DNA of 64,000 nt, taken from contig JAVTVJ010000069.1 of NCBI GenBank assembly GCA_034509425.1, positions 1,067,501 through 1,131,500 of the forward strand. The letters are read 5' to 3'. The DNA is from Eopsaltria australis. Lineage: Eukaryota; Chordata; Aves; Passeriformes; Petroicidae. The notes under the pieces were generated by a model. The model had not been told where the DNA came from, did no database searches, and saw only the letters and a list, made by a program, of their open reading frames with translations. Position 1 is the stretch's first letter. Each line of letters opens with the position of its first letter. The translations under genes were made by a program, and so were the position numbers. This document shows positions 49,250 to 60,715 of the stretch, in pieces.

Positions 49250-52200
49250 CATATATAATGGGTGGATCTGGAGTCTAAAAGAAGATACCAGAAATTAAAA
49301 TCCCTGCCATTATAAATACAGACACCAAGGCAAGTAAGCCTACTAGATTTTCTATCAAACTGCTTAGGCTAAAACCCTGTATGAGTTTGGCTAAAGTGTC
49401 CAGGCCCGTACAGATGAGAATGCTGCAGAGGACCCCATCCCCAAGGCTAGGGTACACTGACCTCAGGTAAGGCAATTTGCTGGCCCTGCATAAAACAGGG
49501 CATTAATACTTACTCCTTTGACCCAGATGGTCACTAGTCCTCACCACAAATGCTAGCAGAAGGTGTCAGTTTGGCCAAATTATATAAACAATCTTGTTCT
49601 TAAATTTTGTGCATTTATTGTTGCTTCTCTAGAAATATTAAATGTTTCTCTGAACAAATACTCTTGTTATTAAAAAAGCCAATTCTTAAAAAAAATAATT
49701 AGCTGGGTTGATTTATGTTCCTTATTAGAGTAACAATGCATCTGTTATGGGGGGTGGGTCAATTAATTAAATCATAAATTTGGGAGAGAAAAGATCTTGA
49801 CTCTTTCCCATGGTAAGCATTTATTTGGGTTTGAAAGTTGTTGTCTGCATTTGTGTAGAATCATTATTTGGTAGCAAAAAAGCGGTGTTAACATGCCATT
49901 ATTTCTCTTGGGCAAAACAGTGTAGACCTGTGGTATTCAGTGTCAGCAGAGTTCATGTACGCACCTGTTTTTTTGTGAGCATCTGTCCTCCCTGCCAAGT
50001 ACAATAGTAAAGACACTGTGTAGTTTTTTTAATTGATTATTTAATAATCCAAATGTTTTTGTGGGGCTCTGTCTTACAAGACTTGGTTGTGTGCTTATAG
50101 CCTTCTGACACTACAGTGAGATTTCAAATGATGTGACATGAATGTGCTTTACAAGTGTGTGATTGCTTCTATCATTATGAAATAGATGAAAAATTAGTTC
50201 ACTGCAGTAGTTTTTATCTGAACTGATCAAAGCATCTTCCAGTGATGTTGCTAACAATATGTGATTGGAATAATAACTTCACTTGTTGTGTTCCATGCTG
50301 CAGCCGAGAGGCATGTAAATACAAGCTGCTTATTTGCAAGAAGCTTCCAGATTTGCAATATGATTGCTATGGAAACCACACAATGAAAAGCTTATAACCA
50401 TCTGTGTGGTTTGGTAGATTTTGCTGCATAGCTGAGCTGGTTTTGTTTACTGTAATCAAAGCATTGAATAGAATATATTAACTCACAAACTGGGATTATT
50501 CAAGGTGTAAACTAGTATTGTGCAATGACAATATGTCAGAAACTAGAAGACAATAGAATACCAAATAATGACATTAAATTAGAGTCTAATGTAAAAAGAT
50601 GGTTAGGTAACATGTTAGTAGAGGATACTGCTAAATTTATGCATATTTATCATGGAGATACCACATTCCATTGGAGGAATGCACTGTTCAAGCCAAACTC
50701 TTATCTGTTTTACAGTCAAGTAGTCCAATCTTTTTTCCTTTCTCTTTTTAAGAAAAAGAAATTGAAAGAAAAAAAACCCCAATGGATTAATGTAAAAAAC
50801 CTCAGCAAGTGTAGAATTCGTTGTTCACTTTTTAAATTTTATGGATGGTGGAATCATATGTGATTATTTTTTTTCTTCATACTGCAAATTGAATAAGTAA
50901 ATTATTTTCAGTAACTCTCATGGACTAACTGATAAAAACCTTTAACAAATATAGTTAGTTCCTTGTTGCATTGTCACAAGAATTTTGTAGGCTGTTTGCC
51001 ATTAAAGTTTCTAAGTATCAGCATGGTATGCAACATAATCTGTATCTCAGGGGTTCTTAGGATCTACAGTTCTGGAAGTGTTCACTGGTTTGATTAGTGT
51101 AGATTAGTCTTATTTTGACATAGTGAGAAGGTGGAAAAGAGTATTTTCTCTCTGCAGTGATAGCAATGGTGTGAAGAAGATGTATAGAGCAAAAACAGGA
51201 ACAGATTATTTTAAAGGTATGCATGCCTCCTTATACACAGTATCTTAAAAAACCCAGAAGTATTTCTACTGTATTTTTAAATTTAATTTTTCATCTTTTG
51301 ACTCTATGCCAAGTTGCAACACAAAGTTATGCATGTTGCATCAGACTGCAGCTGTAATTCCTGAGGTAATTGAGGTTGGTGTGTTTAAAGGACACCGCCT
51401 GCATATAGTTACTGCTTCAGGCCATAGTACCAGAAAACATGAGTAAGAACCACAGGTTCTTACCCTAAGCCAAGCCTACTACAACTGCTCCACTCTGGGC
51501 ATGATTGCAAGTAGTGTGAACCATTTGCAACAGATTCATAAAGCATGGCTTCATGCCAAGGACCTGATGTTTGTTGTGCATGTTTCAGAGGAGGTTTCCT
51601 ATGGAGTAACTTCAGCCTGGTACCATGGACTGAATGCCCATTAGCAGCTGGACCATGTCCAGCATGCTTCTGGAGTGCCTCTTACAGTCTAATTGTACCT
51701 GAGACTGTCCTCTCTGTGACTACTCTGTAGTGTAAAGCAAGGTGGGGTAAGTGGGCATGGTTCAGATCCAAACCAGTATGCAAATATGGTGAGTTTTCGC
51801 TTGAATTTGGCACCTTTTGGTATTCAAAGAGCTTTGATTCAGACATTTTCATATCTTCAGATGTGGGTCTGGTGAACTCTTGTTTCTAGGAAATAAATTT
51901 TTCAGGAGAATACATAGATTCTAAATATTTTCTGTGAAATCACAATGCAGTCTACATGTATTCAGCTGTACCTTACCAAAAAAATCTCTTCAAACCTCTG
52001 TTGCTGGTTTACTTTAGTTGAGGTATTCTCTACTGAAGTAAATCCTGAGTTTAAACTAGTCTGATGACCATGACAAATGATAGAGTTAAAATCCATAGGA
52101 CATTTAACACAAGAACTGATTTAGGGCCAAACATTCAGTAACATGTAATATCAACATCTGTTTAATCAAAGAATAATATAATACTGTGTGTATTGGAAGA

Positions 52201-53977
52201 AGGTAGGTTTTTCTGGGAAAGGGGAGCAATTCTAGAAAATGTGACAGATATTGGGGTACTGTAAGGGGTGTAACCATGGTAGGGAACCCACAGAATGACA
52301 GTGCCTCCTAGTGCTCTGGACAGTACATAGGGATGCATTTTTGCCATTTATGCTCCAGTTATGAGTTCTTAAAATAAACAAATGAGCATGGTTGGAAATG
52401 TGTGACAAATGTTAATGCCAAGTAGGGGAATACATTTGAACATCTGAATGCAGTACATAGTTTAGAGTATTGCAGCTTCAGATTTCTCCTGTTCTGTCAC
52501 TTGGGTTTTTTTTCCCTGTTCTTTCCCCCGACCTTGGCTTAAAAATCGTTTATATTCATCTTGACCAGATTTTTAACTAGTCAAGATTCAGAGAACAAAA
52601 AATCTTGCTGGCTTAGTAAGGCAAAATTTCAAAACTCTTTGTATAGCGAATCTTATGATGTAATTGTAATATTTGTAGGACTGTGTACAGAGGTTAGCAG
52701 CAATTATGCATACTCATTTCAACAGGTCTGCTCTTGTGCTTTAAACATCTGCTTTCATGTTTGCAGGAACAGTCTTGTGGATAGATTAAATTTTTACAAG
52801 GCTAAAAATCCTTTGAACTCTTGATATAAAATTCACTCTTTGTCAAATTAAATGGGCAATTACATAAAAGTTGCACAATGAGGAACATTTTAAATGCTGT
52901 GCTTTATCTGTTGTCTGTCATTAGTAAAATATCAAAATTAGTTGCTGAAATGTGTATCTTAAAAAGATGCTTGACTATCTGTATAAGATGTGGTGAGTAG
53001 CAAAGGTAGATAGTTTAAATGTATTAAAAGTCCAATACATGTTTGAGAAGTGGGTTTATCAATATATTATTTCCTCATTCAGTACAGCAGCCTTGTCAGT
53101 TTTGATATACTGTAAATGCCAAGATAAATTCATTTCTACTTCCTTATGAACGTAAAGACAGGGTTCAGCTAAAAGTTTGTTCCCCTTTTTTACATCATCA
53201 ACAGAATTGTTGACTGGGAAATGTGAGGAGCAGATCTGGTTGTCCCTGTACTGAGTGGAGTGTGGATTTACTCAAGTGAGGGTCTGGACATGAGAGAGTT
53301 CAATGTCTATGCCAGACAGGGAGTGTGGAGCACATCTTTTGAAATTGCCTGTGGGGATTTCGGAGTGTTCCAAGCCTGCTAGCCAGAAATGCTTTAGAGC
53401 TGATCACTGCCAGGTTTTCTCTCTTCTTGTCTCCTAAACTTGCACTAAGTCATTTGATAGTCTGGCTTGCTTAAAACTGTGGTCAGGCATAGTGGGCAGG
53501 AGCAGTGAAGGGCATGGTATCTGTAGTGGCTGTGCTCCCATCATGCAGGTGTTGAGCTAATGTGTCTCTAGGACAGTGTACTGCTCTTAGAACTGAGTTA
53601 TTGCTTGGGCTGGGGATACTTTTTCACACATTGGTTTCCTTTTCTTTATGCTTTTCTGTCAAGAAATGTACGCAGCAGAAGAGGACCCTCATTCCAATTA
53701 TATCGGAATGGCTGAAAATTAGCAGAACTGCAGCTCTATATGGCTGCATTCAGACCAGAGTGAAAAGGGAAACAGATGTTCACAATTGAGATTTTGAAAG
53801 AAAGCTCTTGGAGTGTTTGGATGGGTGGCGGAAACCACAGAAATAACAATGTCCCAACTTCTGTATAAGTGCAAAATAGTAAACAAGACTTACAGTCTGG
53901 AAATACAGAGTGTGTTTTTCAGGCTGATGTGGGCTGTAATTCCTGTCAGCTGAGGTGTCCCTTCAGAATTTCATTTG

Positions 53978-53995
53978 CAGTTATGTGTTTTGCAG
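53978..53995 (+). other. SKAP2: Tandem in-frame splice acceptors
   Basis: Two TTTGCAG acceptors end at 53980 and 53995, 15 nt apart, with no stop codon between them. The upstream site would replace the glutamate at the exon join with Val-Met-Cys-Phe-Ala-Glu, an insertion of five residues. Both have a TTTGCAG core; the downstream one has the more T-rich tract. The downstream site was chosen for the coding exon because the Glu-Glu-Arg join fits the acidic linker better. This choice is an inference. Confidence 0.5.
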
Positions 53996-54064
53996 AAGAA
54001 CGTCTTTCTTCAAAAGCTGAAATGCCAAGCAAAGAGAGCCAGGAGGAAGTTACCACTGTTTCAG
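53996..54064 (+). CDS. SKAP2: SKAP2 coding exon: second linker segment
   Basis: This 69-nt exon (phase 1-1) is read after TGTTTTGCAG and ends before GTAATT. It encodes ERLSSKAEMPSKESQEEVTT plus VS, a hydrophilic, charged stretch with no recognisable fold, linking the tyrosine motif to the SH3 domain. Sequence identity to the human linker (EEEEDSAPVKVEEQRKMSQD) is low, but length is similar, which is normal for this part of the family. Assignment rests on phase, good splice sites and position. A second acceptor, TTTCATTTGCAG, ends at 53980. It is exactly 15 nt upstream and in frame and would add five residues net. The exon is frame-neutral if skipped. Confidence 0.85.
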
Positions 54065-57000
54065 GTAATTAAAACCTTTCCTCTTTATTTTGGATATGCA
54101 CTTTCTTTTTACCTTTATTTTCTTTTCTCTTCCATTTGCTGTTTTAAAATAATGTTTTTATAGCTCCGTAAAGCTGTCTTTTTTACCCGGGTATGTGATG
54201 GCAGCAAAACTGCTTAAGCACCACTTAGGATGCATGAAAACCACTTGAGAAGGATTTATAAAGTAAGCCAATTTATACAAGGTATTCCTTCCTGAATTAC
54301 TTTGTAATGACTCAATTAGCTTTCATTTCTGCACAAAGGAGATTTAGTTGCATAAATTAGCTTATCATCATTGAGGAAGTGTCACTGCTAAAGGACAGTT
54401 TATAGATACAACATGCAGTTGCTGTCAAACCTATAAGAATGTAATATAGACATCTGTGTATACTTTGTGCTTGAGCAGAACAGACTTCTGCCATTCAGAG
54501 ACTAACAGGGGACAACAAGTTGCCCAAGGGACTGGCAATGTAGACGTCTCTGAAAAGGTCAACTTGACACAGGCTCTGACAATCGACCCAAAGCTCTGTC
54601 TTCTTTGATAAAAATCAGATAAACTTAAGACCACTAATTGATCTGCAGCCTGTTTAAATGTTGGCCATGCATATCTTCATTGCATATGATTACCAGAGAA
54701 AGCAAATGAATCGGGTAAGAAATGCCAGAGTCCAGTGACAGCAGCATAAAAATTGGAAAAGGACACAAATGCCCAGAAAGGCTGTGAAGGATATTCTCTC
54801 AGCTTTAGCTTGGCAAAGCGCCCTTCTGCTAATTATCTCTGGGACTGGAAAAATAACTGCATGCACCACGTAAAGTCACATAGCCAGGCAACTTTTCTTG
54901 ATAGAAAGGTATTTCCAGTTATGCTTAAAAACAATATATTTTTGTGCTTCAAGGGCACAGACCTTAGATAAACTATTGGTGATTTGACAGAGCAAGTAGA
55001 GAAGACTCGCTCCTTATCAGACCTTACACCTTTCTGAGATCTGCTGCATTGTAACTGTGACCTGCACTGACATGCAATCTGGCTCTCCTTCCCCCATCGT
55101 ACATAATACACATAATTCTTTCAGGGCTGTCAAGGAAGGGGTGGGCAAGAAGAGTTCCTTTAGGAAGTAGCTCTGCAGTGCTCTTCCTGTTGCAACATGT
55201 GGAGAGGAAACAGAGGCCTGATTTCCTGACCCATACAGGAAAGCAGGAACAGGTTGCTGTGAGGAGTTTTGGGTTGCTTTTCTTGGAAAGGAAACAAGAG
55301 CCAAGCCATCAGATGCTGTTAGCATTGTGCTCTGCTAAAAACATGTGTAAAGCGACATGACTCATTACAGCCTTAGTATTTAGTACTCATTTAGACGTTA
55401 CTGTAATTATAAGAGTGTGTTGTCATAATGGAGCATGGGGTCAATCCAATTATAAAGTTGCCAACAGCATTTTTTTTTTTCACTAATGTACCTTCCTGAA
55501 GTTCCTAATTGGTCATACTTTTAAAAAATCAAAACCTTTGCATCTGTATTTTTAAAAATTTTTAATTGCTATGAGAACAGCCTTATCAGTCTTACTAGTA
55601 TTTGTGTAATGTCGTTGAAAATACCATAGCAGTTCCCCCCAGATGTCAGGTTCATTTCAAGCAATAATTTTGTGATCTGATCTTGCATAGTTCACTATTT
55701 AACACTGGAAATTTGTTTGACTTTTAGGGCTGAGTTGACATGACTATTTCTGATAGGCATCACATCATAAATACCTGAAATGACTTGAGAATATTTTATG
55801 ATTTTCCACACAAACAGTGCATACATTCTTAAGCTTAATTTATTGCCGAGCTTTACTAAACCTGAACTCAAGAAAATATTCTGCAAATTGTCTGTGAGCT
55901 CAAGCTGATTAGTGCAGAAAAAATCTCTTTTTTTCCTACTCTTGCCCCAACATATTTCTACTTCAATTAAATTTCAGACTTGGGTTTTGATGCTGACTAT
56001 TGCTGCTGGATAGATTTACATTAATTTCTAGTGATCTAATAATTTAAAAATACCAAAGCATTGAAGATTTTCAGTTATATAATATGGCTTTCTGAGTCTT
56101 CTTTATGATGACTGTCTACCCATTATAATTTCCACAATCACTGTTTCAATAAGTGCCTAGTTTTCTGCTTTATGAGTGTAAATATGTTTATTTTAGGGTA
56201 ACTAAGGAACAGTAGGAGAAGGAAAGTGAGAAAGGTTAAACCGAACATCTTGGAAAAGATTAGAGTTTGAGTCCAAGTAAATACACTACAGTTGTTTTGA
56301 CCTTATTTTGTAATTTTTATGGCCTGTGGGATAAAGTGCAAGTAAGTAACACGCATTTTTTTAAGTTTAGGACATCATCAGAACTAACAAATAACTGTGC
56401 TTTTTAATCGGGCTTGCCTTGTTTGGTGATTGAGACTCAAAACTGAGACTCTAACTCACTTGTGTAAGGCAGTCATTCTGGTAGCGTTAATTTTGAACTT
56501 AACCTGTACCTCCATCTTTAAGCCTTCACTATGGTAAATATTGAGCACATCATTACAAAAAGGGGCTACAGTTTGTCTTTTTTCAAATGTTATGTAATCT
56601 TCAAATCTGACACTATTAACTTTTGAAAAATCTCACCAAGAGTTGAGGAACATGAGTCAGAACGGCAAGTTTTTTAATATACTAGGCAGTGGACCACAGC
56701 TGTGAGTGGAAAACATTCACATGTATTTCTTCATTCTGCAAGGAATGTGCAAGCAAATAATAAAACCACTGGCTCTAAATCACTACCATAGTAGGGTTTG
56801 CTAACTTACATGGCATCAGCATTAAAATGGACAACTGAGGGGAATCTGGCATAATCACATTTATCCTAATGTTTTATGTAGTGCATTTTCATATTTAGGT
56901 TATAATTCATGCTTTTGTTTTGGTAAGTTCAGTGTTCTGTCAGGTTTGTGCTCAGAAATGGGAGGTGGAAAAATCGTCACAATATAGGGGGCAGAAATTA

Positions 57001-60000
57001 AACAACCTGCAGTTAGATTGGCTTAGGCTGCAGTGGGACACCACACTCAAATCCCTCTGAAATATGTACTACTAATCTATTTTTCAAATTATGGTTTGGT
57101 TCTTTTCTGTCTATTTTGGTTGTTAGAATATTATTATAATTTTTCTCCTTTGACTAATCCATGGGCGTTCCTAAGTTTTAAATAGTCTAATATTTGAGGT
57201 GCATGCTTGAGTGATACATATCTGTCAGATTTTTTTTTTACCTGAATGGTTCACCTTTCTTTCTTCAAGCATGTATTGTCAGATGCCAGTATTTTTCAGT
57301 GAAATAAGCAGTTGGAGACTACTGTCAGAGGGGCTGGCAAGCCTTTTGATTGTCAAAATAACTCTGAAGTGTTTGCATTAGTATATTACTCTTACTGGAA
57401 AAGGAGATGGTAGAAGTAAACCATGAGGAATTATTTTTGGAAGAGTATTGGAAACTGTTGGATAGTAGTTCATCCAGGTAGCTGTCCTGGAATGAAATTA
57501 GTATATTCTGGAGGAATAACCTATCCAAAATCCTACTCACCCATTTCTTGGGATTGGTAGTCTTAAAAGCAGTGGGTAGGTAAAACCAAACTGCTTTCTG
57601 CCCTCAGCTACATACTTAATGTATTTATATCATGTCTAATTTGTATATGTGGCCAAGTGACCATACCTTCAAAATGTAACACACTTCAGTTCAGCAATTA
57701 TGTCATCATAGTATTTTTAAGGCACATGACATTTTATAGTGTTTGAGAATAGAGTGTAATTGTACCAGAGTAACACCAGCAAATCAATACCTTTTGAATT
57801 TGAACTGTAATGGGCACATAAGTTCTTGATGCTAAATCCATCTGTTTTCAGGTATTACATGTGTTTAAGAAACTTCACATTATTTCACTGCCATATAAAT
57901 ACCAAATTCCTTTACTCAGACCTCCTGGTTTTGTTTTATATCGTTCTTCAGAGGCAATAATAGGAAATTTATCAAGGTCTTCTCAAACGGAAAGAAACCA
58001 AAGTAAGAACAAGTGGCCTTGTGTTTTGCAGAGGTTTTTGCAGCTTTTTTTTTCATTCTACACCTGTGTTTGTAAGCACTATGAATCCTTTTACGAAGCC
58101 TTTTCAACTTTAGATGTATAAAGTCTGAAGTTACATTTACAGTTGTCTTTTATGTGTATGTAGTTGCCCTTACAGAATTTGGAGAAACTGATTGACATGA
58201 GAGGGGATTCCAGATTTGAAAGTAACACTTCTTGGAAGACCAGCATAGCTGTTCACAAACTTACACTGCCACTTTCTTTCCCTGTTTTTTGTTTCTGTGC
58301 TCCTGGTATACTGGTATATATTTTTGCAATAAAAAGCAGCTTTCTGATTTAAACAACCCTATCTTATGTTGAATTCACAAATGAGGATACAGAGCCGTGG
58401 CTAGCCTTCGGTCAGTATATTCACTGTTGCAATAAGCTTATTTTAAAATGCATCTTTTCCAATGTGTTCACATTATTAATTGAGTTGCTCTCCACTTTAA
58501 GACTTAATTAAATGCTCATGATGAACATAAAAGGGGGGACATGTCCCACTTGCTGTTGGGTCTCTTCTGTTGCAACTCACTTTAGTGTTAACAGGAGTTA
58601 CTTCAGGCACGTAAAGGTAAGAGCAGAGCTCAAAGTGGTAAAGGTCAGTGTGAAAAGTAATGATTTCTTTCAGTTATGTTCTGAAAAAGTAAAAGTCCTG
58701 ATTAATGTATTTTAAACAAAATCAGTAAGTCAACTGATGAAAGATTTGAGAGGTAGAATATACCAAAATAGTTCTTTTATTTTTTTTTCTCATGTGGACC
58801 TACATTATTGTTTACGACACAGAGCTGGCAACTGTGATCAGTACAGTAAGAGATGACTGAGGAGAGATTCTGATTTAATATTTATCACAATTAATTTTGT
58901 GCTAACCTGTGTTGCTGTTTATAATTGTCTAAAGCTAAATTGGTGAATAATGAGGTGAAAAATAGGAAGGGCCAAAATTTGGAGGTGCAGCATTTCAAAC
59001 TCATTATGTCTTCATGTTGAAATGATTATGTCTCTGCATTTTAAATAAGCAAATCTCTTATTTCTGATTGATTGTGAGCTTTTATATGGGTATCAATTGT
59101 TGTTTTTGGGGTGAGGACAGAAGAATTTGGGGCCTGGCAGCCAGAACGCCCTCTAGTGCTACACAGCAAGTGGTAGCTCCTAATCACCAGTTTATGGAAA
59201 ATTAAAAGATGGGTAACTGGCATAGCAGGTTTGAATTCAAGGTTGTGAATATTCAGCCTTATGACAGTATTTCCACCCAAACAAGATAGCACAGAACACA
59301 GACTGAAATGAAGAAAGAAAAAACAAGCTCTTCTTGCTCATACAGAGAATATTAAAATTCAAATTCAAGTATTTGCCAAAATAGAAAAGAACACATGTTG
59401 AATACTGCTATTTTTTTATAGTGTGATGTTTTCTATCTCTTGATATTTGGTATTTTAGCAGGATTTTTTGGTAATAAGATGAACCAATCATGGTTAAATT
59501 GTAAACTATAAATAATGGTGTAGAGTGCTAATGACATGCAAATGTAACTGGTGTATGTTGGAACAACCAGCAAGCCTGCAGTTCAAGGATCATATAACAA
59601 AACTAAGATGACAGCCTTGATCCAGCCAGTTCAGTGATATTTATGTTATCAGAATTAGAAGATAGCTTTCCAGTGATGTAAATTATTAGTACATATACAT
59701 TCTGTCTGGTTAGTGTATACATAATGTAACCGGTCATCTTAGTGGTATTGCTTACATTCTTTTTGCATTAACTCATCACACTCTATTCTCATGGAATTAA
59801 AAACAGGAAATAGTTTGCAGTGCAACAGAAGCACCCAGTGTATTTAACTGTGTGTGAGCACTGTGTTTCAGTAGATGTACTCTGTATTGTAAATGTATGA
59901 CAAAGCATTTATTACTGTGTTATTGCCATATTACAGAGCAAAGAGTGCTAAATAATCAATCAGTTAATGGTCTGTATGGCAGCTTGAACACAGCACATCC

Positions 60001-60602
60001 ATTGTGCTTATGCTGTTAGAAGGATGAGTTTATGACTATAGTGTAGTTGCACGTTTAGCCAGGGCTTAATGTCCTAAACTGGAGCTGACACAAATATTTT
60101 TGAAATGCAGCTTCAGCAACAGTTTCCAAGTTCTCCAATATTTCAGAAGGAAGAATCAAGGATTATCTCAAAGGTTCTCAGAGAAGCTATTTAATTTTGT
60201 TGGAACAGGAGAGGGAGGGGGAGTGTATCACAAAATACTTCAGCTTCCTTTCACTGATCGTTATTAATTATATTCTAGCAGTTTTATCAGTTTCAAGTTG
60301 GGATACATATATGACTTCCTAGAAATATACTGGTAGAGGAAAAATAGCTGCTTTAAGTTGCAGCTGAAAAATGCTTTGAAAACCTGTAGCTACATGTCTC
60401 TCAGTGATGCAACTTGCCAGTGAAGGGCTTGCACATTAAACTTATTTTTCACTTGCTTTCATGACAAGAAGGAGCTGTTTCTAAAAAGAGGAATAAGAAA
60501 TGTGTGCTAGTACATTGCTTTGTATTATCTGGAGTTTTAAAGAGTTACTTCAGTTATCCTCAATCTTGATTGTTTTATAATTAGATGCTGTTTTCTTTGC
60601 AG
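54065..60602 (+). other. SKAP2: SKAP2 intron, 6.5 kb
   Basis: This intron is bounded by GTAATT and TTCTTTGCAG. Unique AT-rich sequence dominates; moderately GC-richer patches occur at about 55000-55330. No interspersed repeat, RNA gene or exon was recognised. Confidence 0.85.
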
Positions 60603-60715
60603 ATAGTGAAAATACCGATTATGCCAATTTCTATCAGGGTTTGTGGGACTGCACAGGAGATGAAAGCGATGAGTTGACATTTAAACGTGGTGACGTTATC
60701 TACATTATCAGCAAG
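60603..60715 (+). CDS. SKAP2: SKAP2 coding exon: N-terminal half of SH3 domain
   Basis: This 113-nt exon enters in phase 1 and leaves in phase 0, with acceptor TTCTTTGCAG and donor GTATGA. It encodes [20 protein letters not shown], then [10 protein letters not shown] and [16 protein letters not shown] is the SKAP version of the SH3 ALYDY strand. DESDELTF is the acidic RT loop with the ELSF-type motif, and the following strand ends in ISK. The TDYANFYQG lead-in is a near-exact SKAP2 signature. The remainder of the SH3 (the WW pair and the PxxY strand) must come from the next exon, which is not in the window. SKAP SH3 domains bind proline-rich or RKxxY ligands such as ADAP (family knowledge). 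Human has TGAFSDELSF here, so one RT-loop position is more acidic in this species. Confidence 0.97.

Larger units (their letters stand above)
34392..53995 (+). other. SKAP2: SKAP2 intron, 19.6 kb
   Basis: This is the longest complete intron in the window, separating the two linker exons. It contains an acceptor-like poly-T/CCACAG followed by an AT-only block with several AATAAA hexamers (39602-39770), a CR1 3' end (43397-43624), a MIR-like remnant (47661-47722) and two clear hairpins (45464-45492 and 49222-49249). A GC-richer stretch at about 42720-42900 was not identified. No exon needed for the SKAP2 frame was found: the flanking exons join directly in phase 1. Confidence 0.85.

Noticed and set aside
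50525..50863. 112-codon + strand open frame
   Set aside because: Lysine-rich, poly-A-derived composition and no domain; intronic and not in phase with good splice sites.
9703..59543. About ten octamer (ATGCAAAT/ATTTGCAT) sites spread over the window
   Set aside because: At this base composition roughly four are expected; the excess is modest, sites are dispersed and not clustered, so no regulatory claim is made.
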